Shown: positions 1 through 5,729 of the stretch, piece after piece | How positions within the stretch are numbered: position 1 is the first letter of the stretch | How the letters are laid out: each line of letters opens with the position of its first letter | From: a virus | Virus record (IMG/VR): IMGVR_UViG_3300046096_000317 | Span: 1 to 28,930 of that record | Strand: one strand, 5' to 3' | Length of the DNA: 28,930 bases | Notes under the pieces: model-generated | What the model saw: only the letters and a program-made list of their open reading frames with translations | What the model was told of the DNA's origin: nothing | Database searches by the model: none | Made by a program: the position numbers and the translations under genes

Positions 1-402
1 AAGCACTTTTAACTCTTTGCAAGCTAAACAACCCTTGCCTGCCAAATGGTTGTACAGGTCTTGCTCTAGCAAACCGTGCTCAGGGCAGGCAAATCTCAAT
101 CTGGGTTTGTTGGGTATTCTCAAGATATCTAGATAATTGTACTTCTCACCAAATATGCTTTTACCTATCTCTCTCACTTCATCCAGAGTATACATCTGAT
201 TAGCGCTGTTTGTAACTGTAGAGCATTTTTGGCAACCCTTACCTACAGAGTGGTTAGACCATGTTTGCTCAAACTCTCCATGTTCTTTGCAGCTTATAGT
301 AAGCCTTCTGTACTTACCATCCATACGATCTGAAATGTACTCGTACTTGTCACCATGCACCTCTCTAGCTTTGGCTATAAGTTGCTGAAAGGTGTGAGCC
401 AT
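1..402 (-). CDS. DUF723-type zinc-repeat protein, partial (3' end off window)
   Basis: The frame stays open from the ATG at 402 to the window edge, giving 134 residues with no stop. Two similar repeats of about 60 residues are visible (roughly residues 1-60 and 71-130). Each has an H/F-G-(D/E)-K-Y-x-Y start, then C-x-x-H-G (SCKEHG, ACPEHG), then a C-x-x-C end (GCQKC, GCLAC). This is the pattern of the DUF723 repeat, a putative Zn-binding DNA-recognition module common in phages, often fused to a C-terminal Vsr- or GIY-YIG-type nuclease in homing-type genes. No nuclease domain is visible; it would lie beyond the left edge. The start overlaps the stop of the upstream gene by one base (TAATG), so the two are translationally coupled. 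It runs opposite to the neighbouring structural genes, as expected of an inserted mobile cassette. The family call is fairly firm; homing function is inference. Confidence 0.75.
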   Translation of the reverse strand, partial: MAHTFQQLIAKAREVHGDKYEYISDRMDGKYRRLTISCKEHGEFEQTWSNHSVGKGCQKCSTVTNSANQMYTLDEVREIGKSIFGEKYNYLDILRIPNKPRLRFACPEHGLLEQDLYNHLAGKGCLACKELKVL

Positions 403-542
403 TACACCTGCCCTCTCTTCAAAAACTCCCTAAGAGCTAACCTGAGTACTTGTGCCATAGACATATCGTTTGTCTTAGCGTAAGCCCGAAGCTCTGCCAG
501 CAATTCCGCAGGTAGAGGGAATTCAAAAGTACCGTCTTTCAT
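402..542 (-). CDS. Small ribbon-helix-helix-like protein
   Basis: A 46-residue gene preceded by a good ribosome-binding site (AAAGGAGAACCAA before the ATG at 542). The sequence starts with a short strand (TFEFPLP) followed by two predicted helices (AELLAELRAYAKTN and MSMAQVLRLALREFLKR), the layout of CopG/Arc/MetJ-type ribbon-helix-helix DNA-binding proteins, which are commonly 40-50 residues. It ends in TAATG, overlapping the start of the DUF723 gene. The likely role is as autoregulator of this two-gene leftward cassette, or of the divergent late promoter in the 130-bp gap at 543-671. The fold assignment is a motif-level judgement with no catalytic residues to check. Confidence 0.6.
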   Translation of the reverse strand: MKDGTFEFPLPAELLAELRAYAKTNDMSMAQVLRLALREFLKRGQV

Positions 543-610
543 TTGGTTCTCCTTTAAGGTTCCCCAATTCTACACCAAAATTTTCAAACCCAACGCATAC
601 TTTAGATATT

Positions 611-639
611 TTGACAAACCTAATTAGCACACTCATGCT
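611..639 (+). promoter_or_regulatory. Candidate sigma70-like promoter for the neck/tail operon
   Basis: A perfect -35 hexamer TTGACA (611-616) is followed after 17 bp by CATGCT (634-639), a weak -10. It lies in the 129-bp gap between the leftward RHH gene and the rightward gene at 672, where a promoter is needed. A possible second promoter for the minus-strand cassette should also lie here, but no good match was seen. Confidence 0.4.
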
Positions 640-671
640 ACAGTAGCCTCTCCCAACCATAAAGCATCACT

Positions 672-1166
672 ATGACCGCACCAGCAGCAGTTCCCGCCGA
701 AGTTCGTGCAGTCCTTGGAGTGTCTGCAACGGAACTCCCCGACAGTGTTATCAGTTTAGGCTACAGCAATCTTCAGGTTATTTTAGAACTTGAAGACGTT
801 AATCTGGGCATACCTGCACTTTACACCACGGTTTCTGCCCTACCAGAGATTAGTCGCACCGTCACGCAACAACGGTTCTATGATCTGGTTAATCTGTTTT
901 GCACATACTCAAGAGCTAAAGACCTATTGGCAGCATTACCAATGTTCTCCGTGCAACGACTATCAGATGGTAGGGCAGAATTCACTCGGCAAACCGATCC
1001 TTTTGAGGACGTAAAGCTAGGTGTCCGAGGCATGTTTAATAGCCTTCGGATTAAACTGACCGGAGTATATACTATTTTGACTCCTGCCGATGCAGTTTAC
1101 ACAGATGTTCGGCATGAGTTTACTTCGGCTGTCGGCCTAGCTACCGACCCTGTGACAAATGGCTGA
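672..1166 (+). CDS. Putative head-tail connector (adaptor-like) protein
   Basis: A 164-residue, largely helical protein with no motif I can name with certainty. It is called a connector because of size and position: first in a run leading through a second neck protein, a tail-completion protein and a tail terminator, the place where most siphoviruses encode the head-completion adaptor that docks below the portal. The N-terminus (PAAVPAEVRAVLGVSATELP) resembles the short helical start of such adaptors. The ATG at 672 has no strong ribosome-binding site. The stop overlaps the next gene's start by 8 nt, so the two are probably translated together. A generic late hypothetical protein is the alternative. 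Confidence 0.45.
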   Translation: MTAPAAVPAEVRAVLGVSATELPDSVISLGYSNLQVILELEDVNLGIPALYTTVSALPEISRTVTQQRFYDLVNLFCTYSRAKDLLAALPMFSVQRLSDGRAEFTRQTDPFEDVKLGVRGMFNSLRIKLTGVYTILTPADAVYTDVRHEFTSAVGLATDPVTNG

Positions 1167-1998
1167 TTTATTCCTAGTCGCAAATCATTTCGACGATATA
1201 GCTATCACTGATGGCTACACGGGTGCAGCCTTGTTCTTTGCACAGACTAGCACTTTTTTAGGCGCTAGTCCTGACGGTTCGGTAGCTCAGAAGCGGGTGT
1301 TTTCAATGACACCTGCTACAACTCTACCCGTTAGGAACTGTGTAGTAGCTCTTACGGAAATGTACCTGCTAGGTATAGGTATTCTTGATGGTATCTACGG
1401 TCTACCTATTCGTAAATCTGTGTGGGCTAAGAGAGTTACAGACAGTGTGGCTATCCTAACTCCGGGGCAGGCTTGTTTAGCAGGCGCTGGTACAGTAGCT
1501 TATGCTCGTAAACAGTATCTCAAAGACACTGTGAATGGCGCTACTGATGCTGAGTATGACCCATTCTGGGAAGTGTTCTTTGCTACAGGAGAGCCTGTGG
1601 TTAAAGGCTCTATACTCAAGGTAGGTAGTACGTATTACAGAGTTCGCAGCGCCCACCTTGATGAGGCAGGGTTTATAAACGCCAGCAGCGACGAATTAGA
1701 CAGTGGTAGCTACGTCGCTATTACTTTCGCTCAGACGGGCGCGTATGACCCTGTAACGGACTCCTACAGCGCCGGTACGCTGACCACAAATGGCTTTATG
1801 TTTGACCGCTACAAGCTTTACGACCAACTGACTGGCGCTGACCGCTTGAATCATGCTGGTGATATGACAGCAATAGTAGCAGCCAGTGATGTTACTCCAG
1901 TTATAGGTAGAAAAGTTACTGTAGCTGGTAGAGAGTGGAACATACTAAATGCTACGGCTGAAGCTGATGCGTGGACTCTTCATTTAAGGAGAGTATGA
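1159..1998 (+). CDS. Putative head-closure / neck protein
   Basis: 279 residues. The last 50 or so residues (DVTPVIGRKVTVAGREWNIL, then a short Asp-containing turn and a strand ending LHLRR) have the small beta-barrel pattern of head-closure or stopper proteins such as lambda gpFII and SPP1 gp16. A large N-terminal extension (about residues 1-220) has no recognised domain. The gene overlaps both neighbours (8 nt upstream; its stop lies at the next start), fitting a tight late operon. The neck role is inferred from the C-terminal pattern and gene order. The extension may be a separate neck or decoration domain specific to this phage. Confidence 0.45.
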   Translation: MADLFLVANHFDDIAITDGYTGAALFFAQTSTFLGASPDGSVAQKRVFSMTPATTLPVRNCVVALTEMYLLGIGILDGIYGLPIRKSVWAKRVTDSVAILTPGQACLAGAGTVAYARKQYLKDTVNGATDAEYDPFWEVFFATGEPVVKGSILKVGSTYYRVRSAHLDEAGFINASSDELDSGSYVAITFAQTGAYDPVTDSYSAGTLTTNGFMFDRYKLYDQLTGADRLNHAGDMTAIVAASDVTPVIGRKVTVAGREWNILNATAEADAWTLHLRRV

Positions 1999-2486
1999 TG
2001 TTTCAGGTAACTGGCATAGATACTTTTCGCAAGTCTTTAGAGGGCCAGATGGCCGCTATGCATGGCAGGATAAATGCGGCTTACAGAGAGTTTATAACAA
2101 ACATACTCACAGAGTTAGTGGAGAATACTCCGCAGTGGTCTGGAGACTTAGCTGCTTCTTGGAGAGTCAGGGCAGAAGGCTTAACTTCTAGATCAGGCGG
2201 TTCATCTACTACAGGCTTTAAGCGTGACCCTATTGAACGGCCACCTCCTTTCTTTAAGGGCGATGAGCCTGCGATTGTCTATGCTCTATCGGTTAATTCA
2301 GAAGTAATACAGAGCATTAGATACAACACTAGAGTTACGATATTTAACGACAACCCTACTGCAGAAATAATCACACAGTCAGATATAGTCTTACGTCCTG
2401 GTAACTTTATACCCGGAGACGTAATGGCTGTAGCTCACACTATAGCAAAGTACGGGAATGCCACCATGAGATTGAGCACAGGATAA
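1998..2486 (+). CDS. HK97 gp10-like tail completion protein
   Basis: 162 residues from the ATG at 1998. AGGAG at 1987-1991 sits 6 nt before this ATG, against 3 nt before the ATG at 1995, so 1998 is preferred over the upstream possibilities at 1971 and 1995. The N-terminal half carries the family's typical stretch, a helix followed by NTPQWSGDLAASWRV, as seen in HK97 gp10/lambda gpZ-type proteins that complete the upper end of the tail and help it join the head. The gene sits directly before the tail terminator, the usual order. Confidence 0.65.
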   Translation: MFQVTGIDTFRKSLEGQMAAMHGRINAAYREFITNILTELVENTPQWSGDLAASWRVRAEGLTSRSGGSSTTGFKRDPIERPPPFFKGDEPAIVYALSVNSEVIQSIRYNTRVTIFNDNPTAEIITQSDIVLRPGNFIPGDVMAVAHTIAKYGNATMRLSTG

Positions 2487-2487
2487 T

Positions 2488-2904
2488 ATGGCAACACTTG
2501 AACAAGCTCGTATAGATATTGTGACAGCCATAGAAGCGGCTAAGGCAGGTGCGCCTGTATCTCCCTTGGTTATAGAGTACGACAACCGTATTGTGGTAGA
2601 CACACAAACACAGACTAAGCCCTACCTAGCAGTCCACGTAAAGTTTATGGAAGGTAGGCAAGCTGATCTGTCAGCTAGACCGATACACAGAATATCAGGC
2701 CAGATTCACTTAGCTGCTGTAGCTAAAGATGGCACAGGGTCATCTGAGGCCTTGAAGCTGCTAGACTTCTTCTATCCTCAACTGCATCAGCGGTCTATGG
2801 GTGTAGTTAGATGTCACATGGCTACACTGGCACAGGTCAAACCCCACCTAGGTTGGAATTACTATCCAGTGCTTATACCCTTTTGGTTTGACAAAATCTA
2901 CTGA
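2488..2904 (+). CDS. Tail terminator protein (lambda gpU / DUF4128-like)
   Basis: 138 residues, starting 1 nt after the preceding stop. An amphipathic helix (EQARIDIVTAIEAAKAG), a VIEYDNR turn, a strand with PYLAVHVKF and a C-terminal strand pair ending PFWFDK follow the order of tail-terminator proteins, which cap the tube when the tape measure dictates the final length. Its place between the gp10-like protein and the tube protein agrees. No catalytic function is expected. Confidence 0.65.
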   Translation: MATLEQARIDIVTAIEAAKAGAPVSPLVIEYDNRIVVDTQTQTKPYLAVHVKFMEGRQADLSARPIHRISGQIHLAAVAKDGTGSSEALKLLDFFYPQLHQRSMGVVRCHMATLAQVKPHLGWNYYPVLIPFWFDKIY

Positions 2905-2916
2905 GTCTAAGAATCT
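2888..2916 (+). promoter_or_regulatory. Weak candidate promoter before the tube gene
   Basis: TTGACA (2888-2893, overlapping the last codons of the terminator gene) with GAATCT 17 bp downstream, in the 100-bp gap ahead of the tube protein. The -10 match is poor. It is listed because high tube-protein expression would justify its own promoter and the arrangement resembles the one at 611-639. The gap 2905-3004 otherwise holds only the strong ribosome-binding site GGAGAAC before the ATG at 3005. Confidence 0.2.
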
Positions 2917-3004
2917 TACTGTCAACTTATAGCCTACTCTTAACCCACAATCACCTTCAACTCGACATACAGAGTATTATTCCCTAACTTTTTGGAGAAC
3001 CGCA

Positions 3005-4228
3005 ATGCCTTTAGCCTCTAGCTCCCTCGTACAAGTACGCTATATCCCCGAAGCTACCTTTGGTGTCATTCCTATTGCAGGAAACCCAAAAGATATTCGC
3101 ATTACTGGCGAGTCACTTGATTTCATGATTACTAAAGAAGAGTCTAAAGAGATTAACTCTACTCGGACTATCTCTAGTGTCACATCCGTAACAGCTTCCG
3201 CTTCTGGTGGTTTGAATGCTGAACTGTCGTATGCAGAGTACGACCCCCTGTTTTCGGCTATTTTGCAGTCTACTTGGACTGTGTTCGGTACTAATGGTGT
3301 GCAAGGTACTCCTGCCACTGTAACAGCTACTGCTACTACCTTGACAGCCTCTGTTGCGCCTACAGCTAACGATGCATGGACAGGTTTGAAGCGTGGACAG
3401 TGGTTCCGCTTTGTGCATCCAACATCTGCCAACGACGGTAAGTTGTTTAGAGTGTCTACGTCTGTAGCACCCACTACTACTGTAATTACTCTGGATACTA
3501 ATACTCCAGCTACTGTTGCAGGTTCTCTGGCAGGTGGCATTGTTCAGACCTCTCGCTTGACACATGGCACTACCCAGACCAGCTACACAATCGAACGCGC
3601 TGCTACTGATATCAGCCAGTTCCTTGCTTACACTGGTATGACACCTAGCAAGCTGACTGTGAACATCGCTTCTGGTAGCTTGACCTCGTTGTCTTTTGAC
3701 TTCATGGGCAAAGACGCTAGCCGTGCTGCTACTACTCAGTTGCCCGGTACACCAATTGCTTCTCAAGCCTATGATATCCAGTCTGGTGTCTCTGGCTCGT
3801 CCTGCGCTTTGTGGGAAGGTGGAGCACCTATCACTGGAACCTTCGTCAAGTCTATCAGCTTGAACTATGACAATATGCTGCGTAGCCAAGAGGCTATTTG
3901 CACATTGGGTGCAGTCAGTATAGGTTCTGGTACTATCGGTGTCTCCGGTTCTCTGTCTGTCTACTTTGCTGATGGTGCTCTGTTTGACAAGTTCAAAGCT
4001 AATACCAACTCTAGCTTGATCTTCTCTAGCCTTGACACTGCTGGTAACGGCTATGTATTCACTATTCCTGTAGTGAATATCTCTTCATGGAAAGTGACAG
4101 CAGGTTCTAAAGATCAAGACCTCATGGTTGATCTGCAGTTCATTGGTCTGCGTGATGCAGCTAATGCTGACGTGACATTGCGTAAAGTGCTTTTCATTGA
4201 TAGAGTCGGCGCTGCAGTCCTGCCGTAA
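3005..4228 (+). CDS. Major tail (tube) protein
   Basis: 407 residues. The N-terminus (VQVRYIPEATFGVIP, followed by an ITGESLDF strand) is typical of phage tail-tube proteins of the Phage_tube/TTP families: a Y-x-x-E-x-T-F/W-G-x-x-P signature and a beta-rich body with many Ser/Thr/Gly. At least one further beta domain is inserted (about residues 95-175, TATATTLTASV onward), which may form a surface-exposed Ig-like ornament or part of a second tube-like half. A strong ribosome-binding site (TTGGAGAACCGCA) and a terminator right after the gene suggest high, discrete expression. It is the only tube-like gene, which with the lack of a sheath gene points to a non-contractile tail. Confidence 0.8.
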   Translation: MPLASSSLVQVRYIPEATFGVIPIAGNPKDIRITGESLDFMITKEESKEINSTRTISSVTSVTASASGGLNAELSYAEYDPLFSAILQSTWTVFGTNGVQGTPATVTATATTLTASVAPTANDAWTGLKRGQWFRFVHPTSANDGKLFRVSTSVAPTTTVITLDTNTPATVAGSLAGGIVQTSRLTHGTTQTSYTIERAATDISQFLAYTGMTPSKLTVNIASGSLTSLSFDFMGKDASRAATTQLPGTPIASQAYDIQSGVSGSSCALWEGGAPITGTFVKSISLNYDNMLRSQEAICTLGAVSIGSGTIGVSGSLSVYFADGALFDKFKANTNSSLIFSSLDTAGNGYVFTIPVVNISSWKVTAGSKDQDLMVDLQFIGLRDAANADVTLRKVLFIDRVGAAVLP

Positions 4229-4254
4229 AGTTGGTTGGTGGTGTGTGTGTGACT

Positions 4255-4287
4255 AATCCCGGCACAATTTCTTGTGCCGGGATTTTT
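4255..4287 (+). terminator. Rho-independent terminator after the tube gene
   Basis: A 13-bp perfect stem (4255-4267 with 4272-4284), 4-nt loop TTTC, followed by T residues to 4287. It lies 26 bp past the tube-gene stop and separates the tube transcript from the HNH and chaperone genes. Confidence 0.9.
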
Positions 4288-4297
4288 CTATTTATGA

Positions 4298-4324
4298 GTT
4301 ATACTTAGGAAACTAGAGTATAAC
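4298..4324 (+). promoter_or_regulatory. Hairpin in the leader of the HNH gene
   Basis: GTTATACT (4298-4305) pairs with AGTATAAC (4317-4324), and an inner TAG/CTA helix closes a GAAA tetraloop with one bulged G. The only Shine-Dalgarno-like bases (AGGA, 4307-4310) lie in the upper stem and loop, and the ATG follows one base after the stem. Folding could mask the ribosome-binding site. Regulation is inference. Confidence 0.55.
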
Positions 4325-4325
4325 A

Positions 4326-4896
4326 ATGCATAAGTCTGAAATTTCCAAAGAGTTCCATGCACCTGGCAGAGTAGTAACTAAAAAGTTGCTCGATACTTTG
4401 TTTGTCTACAGAGGGGGTAAACTTTACCGCAAGGTCTACGACTCTGAAGTAGAGATAACCTGTGTCACTAGAGTCGGCTATATTGTTGTAAACATTTTTG
4501 GAACTGTGCATTACATACATAGACTTATATGGTGTATGCATACTGGTGAAACGCCTACAATGACTGTAAATCATATAGATCAGAATAAGCTTAATAACAC
4601 TATTGAAAATTTGAGAGAGGTCACAGCCGCTATCCAGAGAAGGAACATGCCACTGTCTTCTAGGAATAAGACAGGTGTGTGGTGTGCATTGGGACAAGTC
4701 TAGAAAGACGTATATGGCTTATCTGGCCGATAAAGATGGTGTAAGACACCACTTAGGAAGAACCCCTGACTTAGCAGAAGCCATACGTTGGCGTAAGGAG
4801 GCAGAATTAGCGGAAGGCTACTCTGAAAATCATGGTAAGCCTGCAAATTTTGCAGTAGAATTGGGCCTCCACCAACCTAAAGGAAATATCCTATGA
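4326..4896 (+). pseudogene. HNH-AP2 homing endonuclease, frameshifted
   Basis: Two overlapping frames together make one known protein type. The first (4326-4703) has an HNH core: the strand before RLIWCMHTG, then VNHIDQNKLNNTIENLREV, the H-N-H metal and catalytic arrangement. The second (from about 4675 to 4896) holds an AP2-like DNA-binding domain (GVHWDKSRKTYMAYL, HLGRTPDLAEAIRWRKEAE). In intact relatives the linker reads N-x-T-G-V-x-G-V-x-W. Here that phrase is split across frames inside the GT-rich run 4674-4686; restoring one GT unit would give TGVCGVHW and rejoin them. So it is either a 2-nt deletion by slippage or a sequencing error. The remaining ORF would give an HNH protein without its DNA-binding domain. 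The AP2 frame stops in ATGA with the chaperone start, so ribosomes in that frame would couple to the next gene. Confidence 0.8.
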
Positions 4897-5327
4897 CAGA
4901 AGCAGCCACTCCAAATAACGCTATCGACTTCTTTACGACTTTTGCAACAGACAAGTCGAAAGAAAAAAAGGGTACGTTTACCACAATTCCTGACTGCGGT
5001 GATACCAAGTTCTTGGTAGCCCGTGCAGGTAATAGTGAGTATAACCGCATTCTTAGCTCGCTATTTAAGCGTAATCGTGCAGTCCTTGAATCTAAAGGTG
5101 AGGAGGCTAACGAAAAGTCTGACGCTATCTTGGCTGAAGTCTATGCCAAGACTATTTTGTTGGGCTGGCAAGGAACTATCATGTTCCAAGGTAAGCCTAC
5201 TGCCTACAGCGAAGATGCAGCCAAGACCCTCTTGATGCTTAAAGATTTTCGTGCTAAGGTAGAAGCTGTAGCTTCTGACATGAACACCTTTAAGGCTGTT
5301 CAAGACGAAGAAGACGAAAAAAACTAG
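4893..5327 (+). CDS. Tail assembly chaperone (lambda gpG analogue)
   Basis: 144 residues with an acidic, lysine-rich C-terminus (VQDEEDEKN). It sits between the tube and tape-measure genes, the invariant place of the G/GT chaperones that coat the tape measure and recruit tube subunits; they are not part of the virion. The central region (AEVYAKTILLGWQG, then LLMLKDFRAKV) matches the helical pattern of these proteins. The last two codons before TAG are AAA AAC, part of the slippery heptamer at 5318-5324. The start overlaps the HNH-AP2 stop (ATGA). Confidence 0.8.
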   Translation: MTEAATPNNAIDFFTTFATDKSKEKKGTFTTIPDCGDTKFLVARAGNSEYNRILSSLFKRNRAVLESKGEEANEKSDAILAEVYAKTILLGWQGTIMFQGKPTAYSEDAAKTLLMLKDFRAKVEAVASDMNTFKAVQDEEDEKN

Positions 5328-5668
5328 ACGCCTATCTTAGTTGGGTAGTAAAGTGGGGAAGTGAAGTCCCCACTTTACTTAAGATGCAGGAAGAGAGTGG
5401 CATCACACCTAAAGCCCTGCTAGATAGGCCCGAACTAAATCAGCGATGGCATTTTGCTAAAGATACTTTCGACGCACTTGGAGGCAGTCGGAGATATACA
5501 GCAGGTGGCCCAGCTAATATACCGTTCTCTGAGTTTTACCTGTACGCTAAGGCATATGCCTTTGAAGACAGCGACACAACAGAGGTATGGGAAGACTTGA
5601 AACTTCTTGACACTATTTGGCTATCAAAAGTAGCTGAAAAGCAAGCTGCATCGCAAAAGACCACTTGA
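4893..5668 (+). CDS. Tail assembly chaperone G-T frameshift product
   Basis: A -1 slip at A-AAA-AAC (5318-5324) moves ribosomes into the frame that continues from 5324 to the stop at 5666-5668, adding about 114 residues (LDAYLSWVVKWGSEVP...) for a protein of about 258 residues. No stop interrupts the joined frame, and no ribosome-binding site supports separate translation of the T part from the internal ATG at 5384. In lambda a few percent of ribosomes make gpGT, whose T domain binds tube subunits while G binds the tape measure. The T part ends LSKVAEKQAASQKTT, its stop embedded in the following terminator. Confidence 0.85.
5318..5324 (+). promoter_or_regulatory. -1 ribosomal frameshift slippery site A-AAA-AAC
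   Basis: A run of seven A residues (5317-5323) followed by C gives the canonical X-XXY-YYZ heptamer in the zero frame (AAA at 5319-5321, AAC at 5322-5324), immediately before the TAG at 5325-5327. It joins the G and T frames of the tail chaperone. Confidence 0.88.
5347..5379 (+). promoter_or_regulatory. Stem-loop downstream of the slippery site
   Basis: A 13-bp perfect stem (5347-5359 with 5367-5379) and 7-nt loop, starting 22 nt after the slippery heptamer. It is inside the T reading frame and lacks a following T tract, so it is not a terminator. It is a plausible frameshift stimulator, though the spacer is longer than the usual 5-9 nt. Confidence 0.6.
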
Positions 5669-5682
5669 TAGTGGTCTTTTTT
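5655..5682 (+). terminator. Rho-independent terminator overlapping the T stop codon
   Basis: AAAAGACCAC (5655-5664) pairs perfectly with GTGGTCTTTT (5671-5680); the 6-nt loop TTGATA contains the TGA stop of the G-T product, and T residues run to 5682. Ribosomes finishing G-T would cover the stem, while ribosomes stopping at 5327 would not. Confidence 0.85.
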
Positions 5683-5696
5683 CGTCTGCGCTCGGG

Positions 5697-5717
5697 TAAA
5701 ATGCTGTAAGCATTTTA
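5697..5717 (+). promoter_or_regulatory. AT-rich hairpin before the tape-measure start
   Basis: TAAAATGCT (5697-5705) pairs perfectly with AGCATTTTA (5709-5717) around a 3-nt loop. It ends 12 bases before the ATG at 5730 and just before the weak GGAT ribosome-binding site. Its function is unknown. The TAAAAT could also be read as a -10 element, but there is no good -35 at the right distance. Confidence 0.45.
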
Positions 5718-5729
5718 TTGGATAAGCCC

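Noticed and set aside
3113-3889. 258-residue open frame on the minus strand inside the tube gene
   Set aside because: Low-complexity, Cys/Ser-rich translation with no ribosome-binding site, opposite a convincing tube-protein gene.
4674-4686. Programmed frameshift joining the HNH and AP2 halves
   Set aside because: No slippery heptamer or +1 site of a known type; one missing GT unit in a GT run explains it more simply.
4305-4697. 130-residue minus-strand frame opposite the HNH gene
   Set aside because: The plus strand carries clear HNH motifs and the minus translation has none.
5347-5379. Stem-loop read as a transcription terminator
   Set aside because: No T tract follows, and it lies inside the T reading frame; better explained as a recoding element.
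3005-5668. Search for a tail sheath gene (myovirus)
   Set aside because: Only one tube-like protein is present between the terminator and the chaperones and no sheath-like protein, so the phage appears to be a siphovirus.
5384-5668. Independent gene starting at ATG 5384
   Set aside because: No ribosome-binding site, and its frame is open back to the slippery site, so it is the T part of the G-T fusion.
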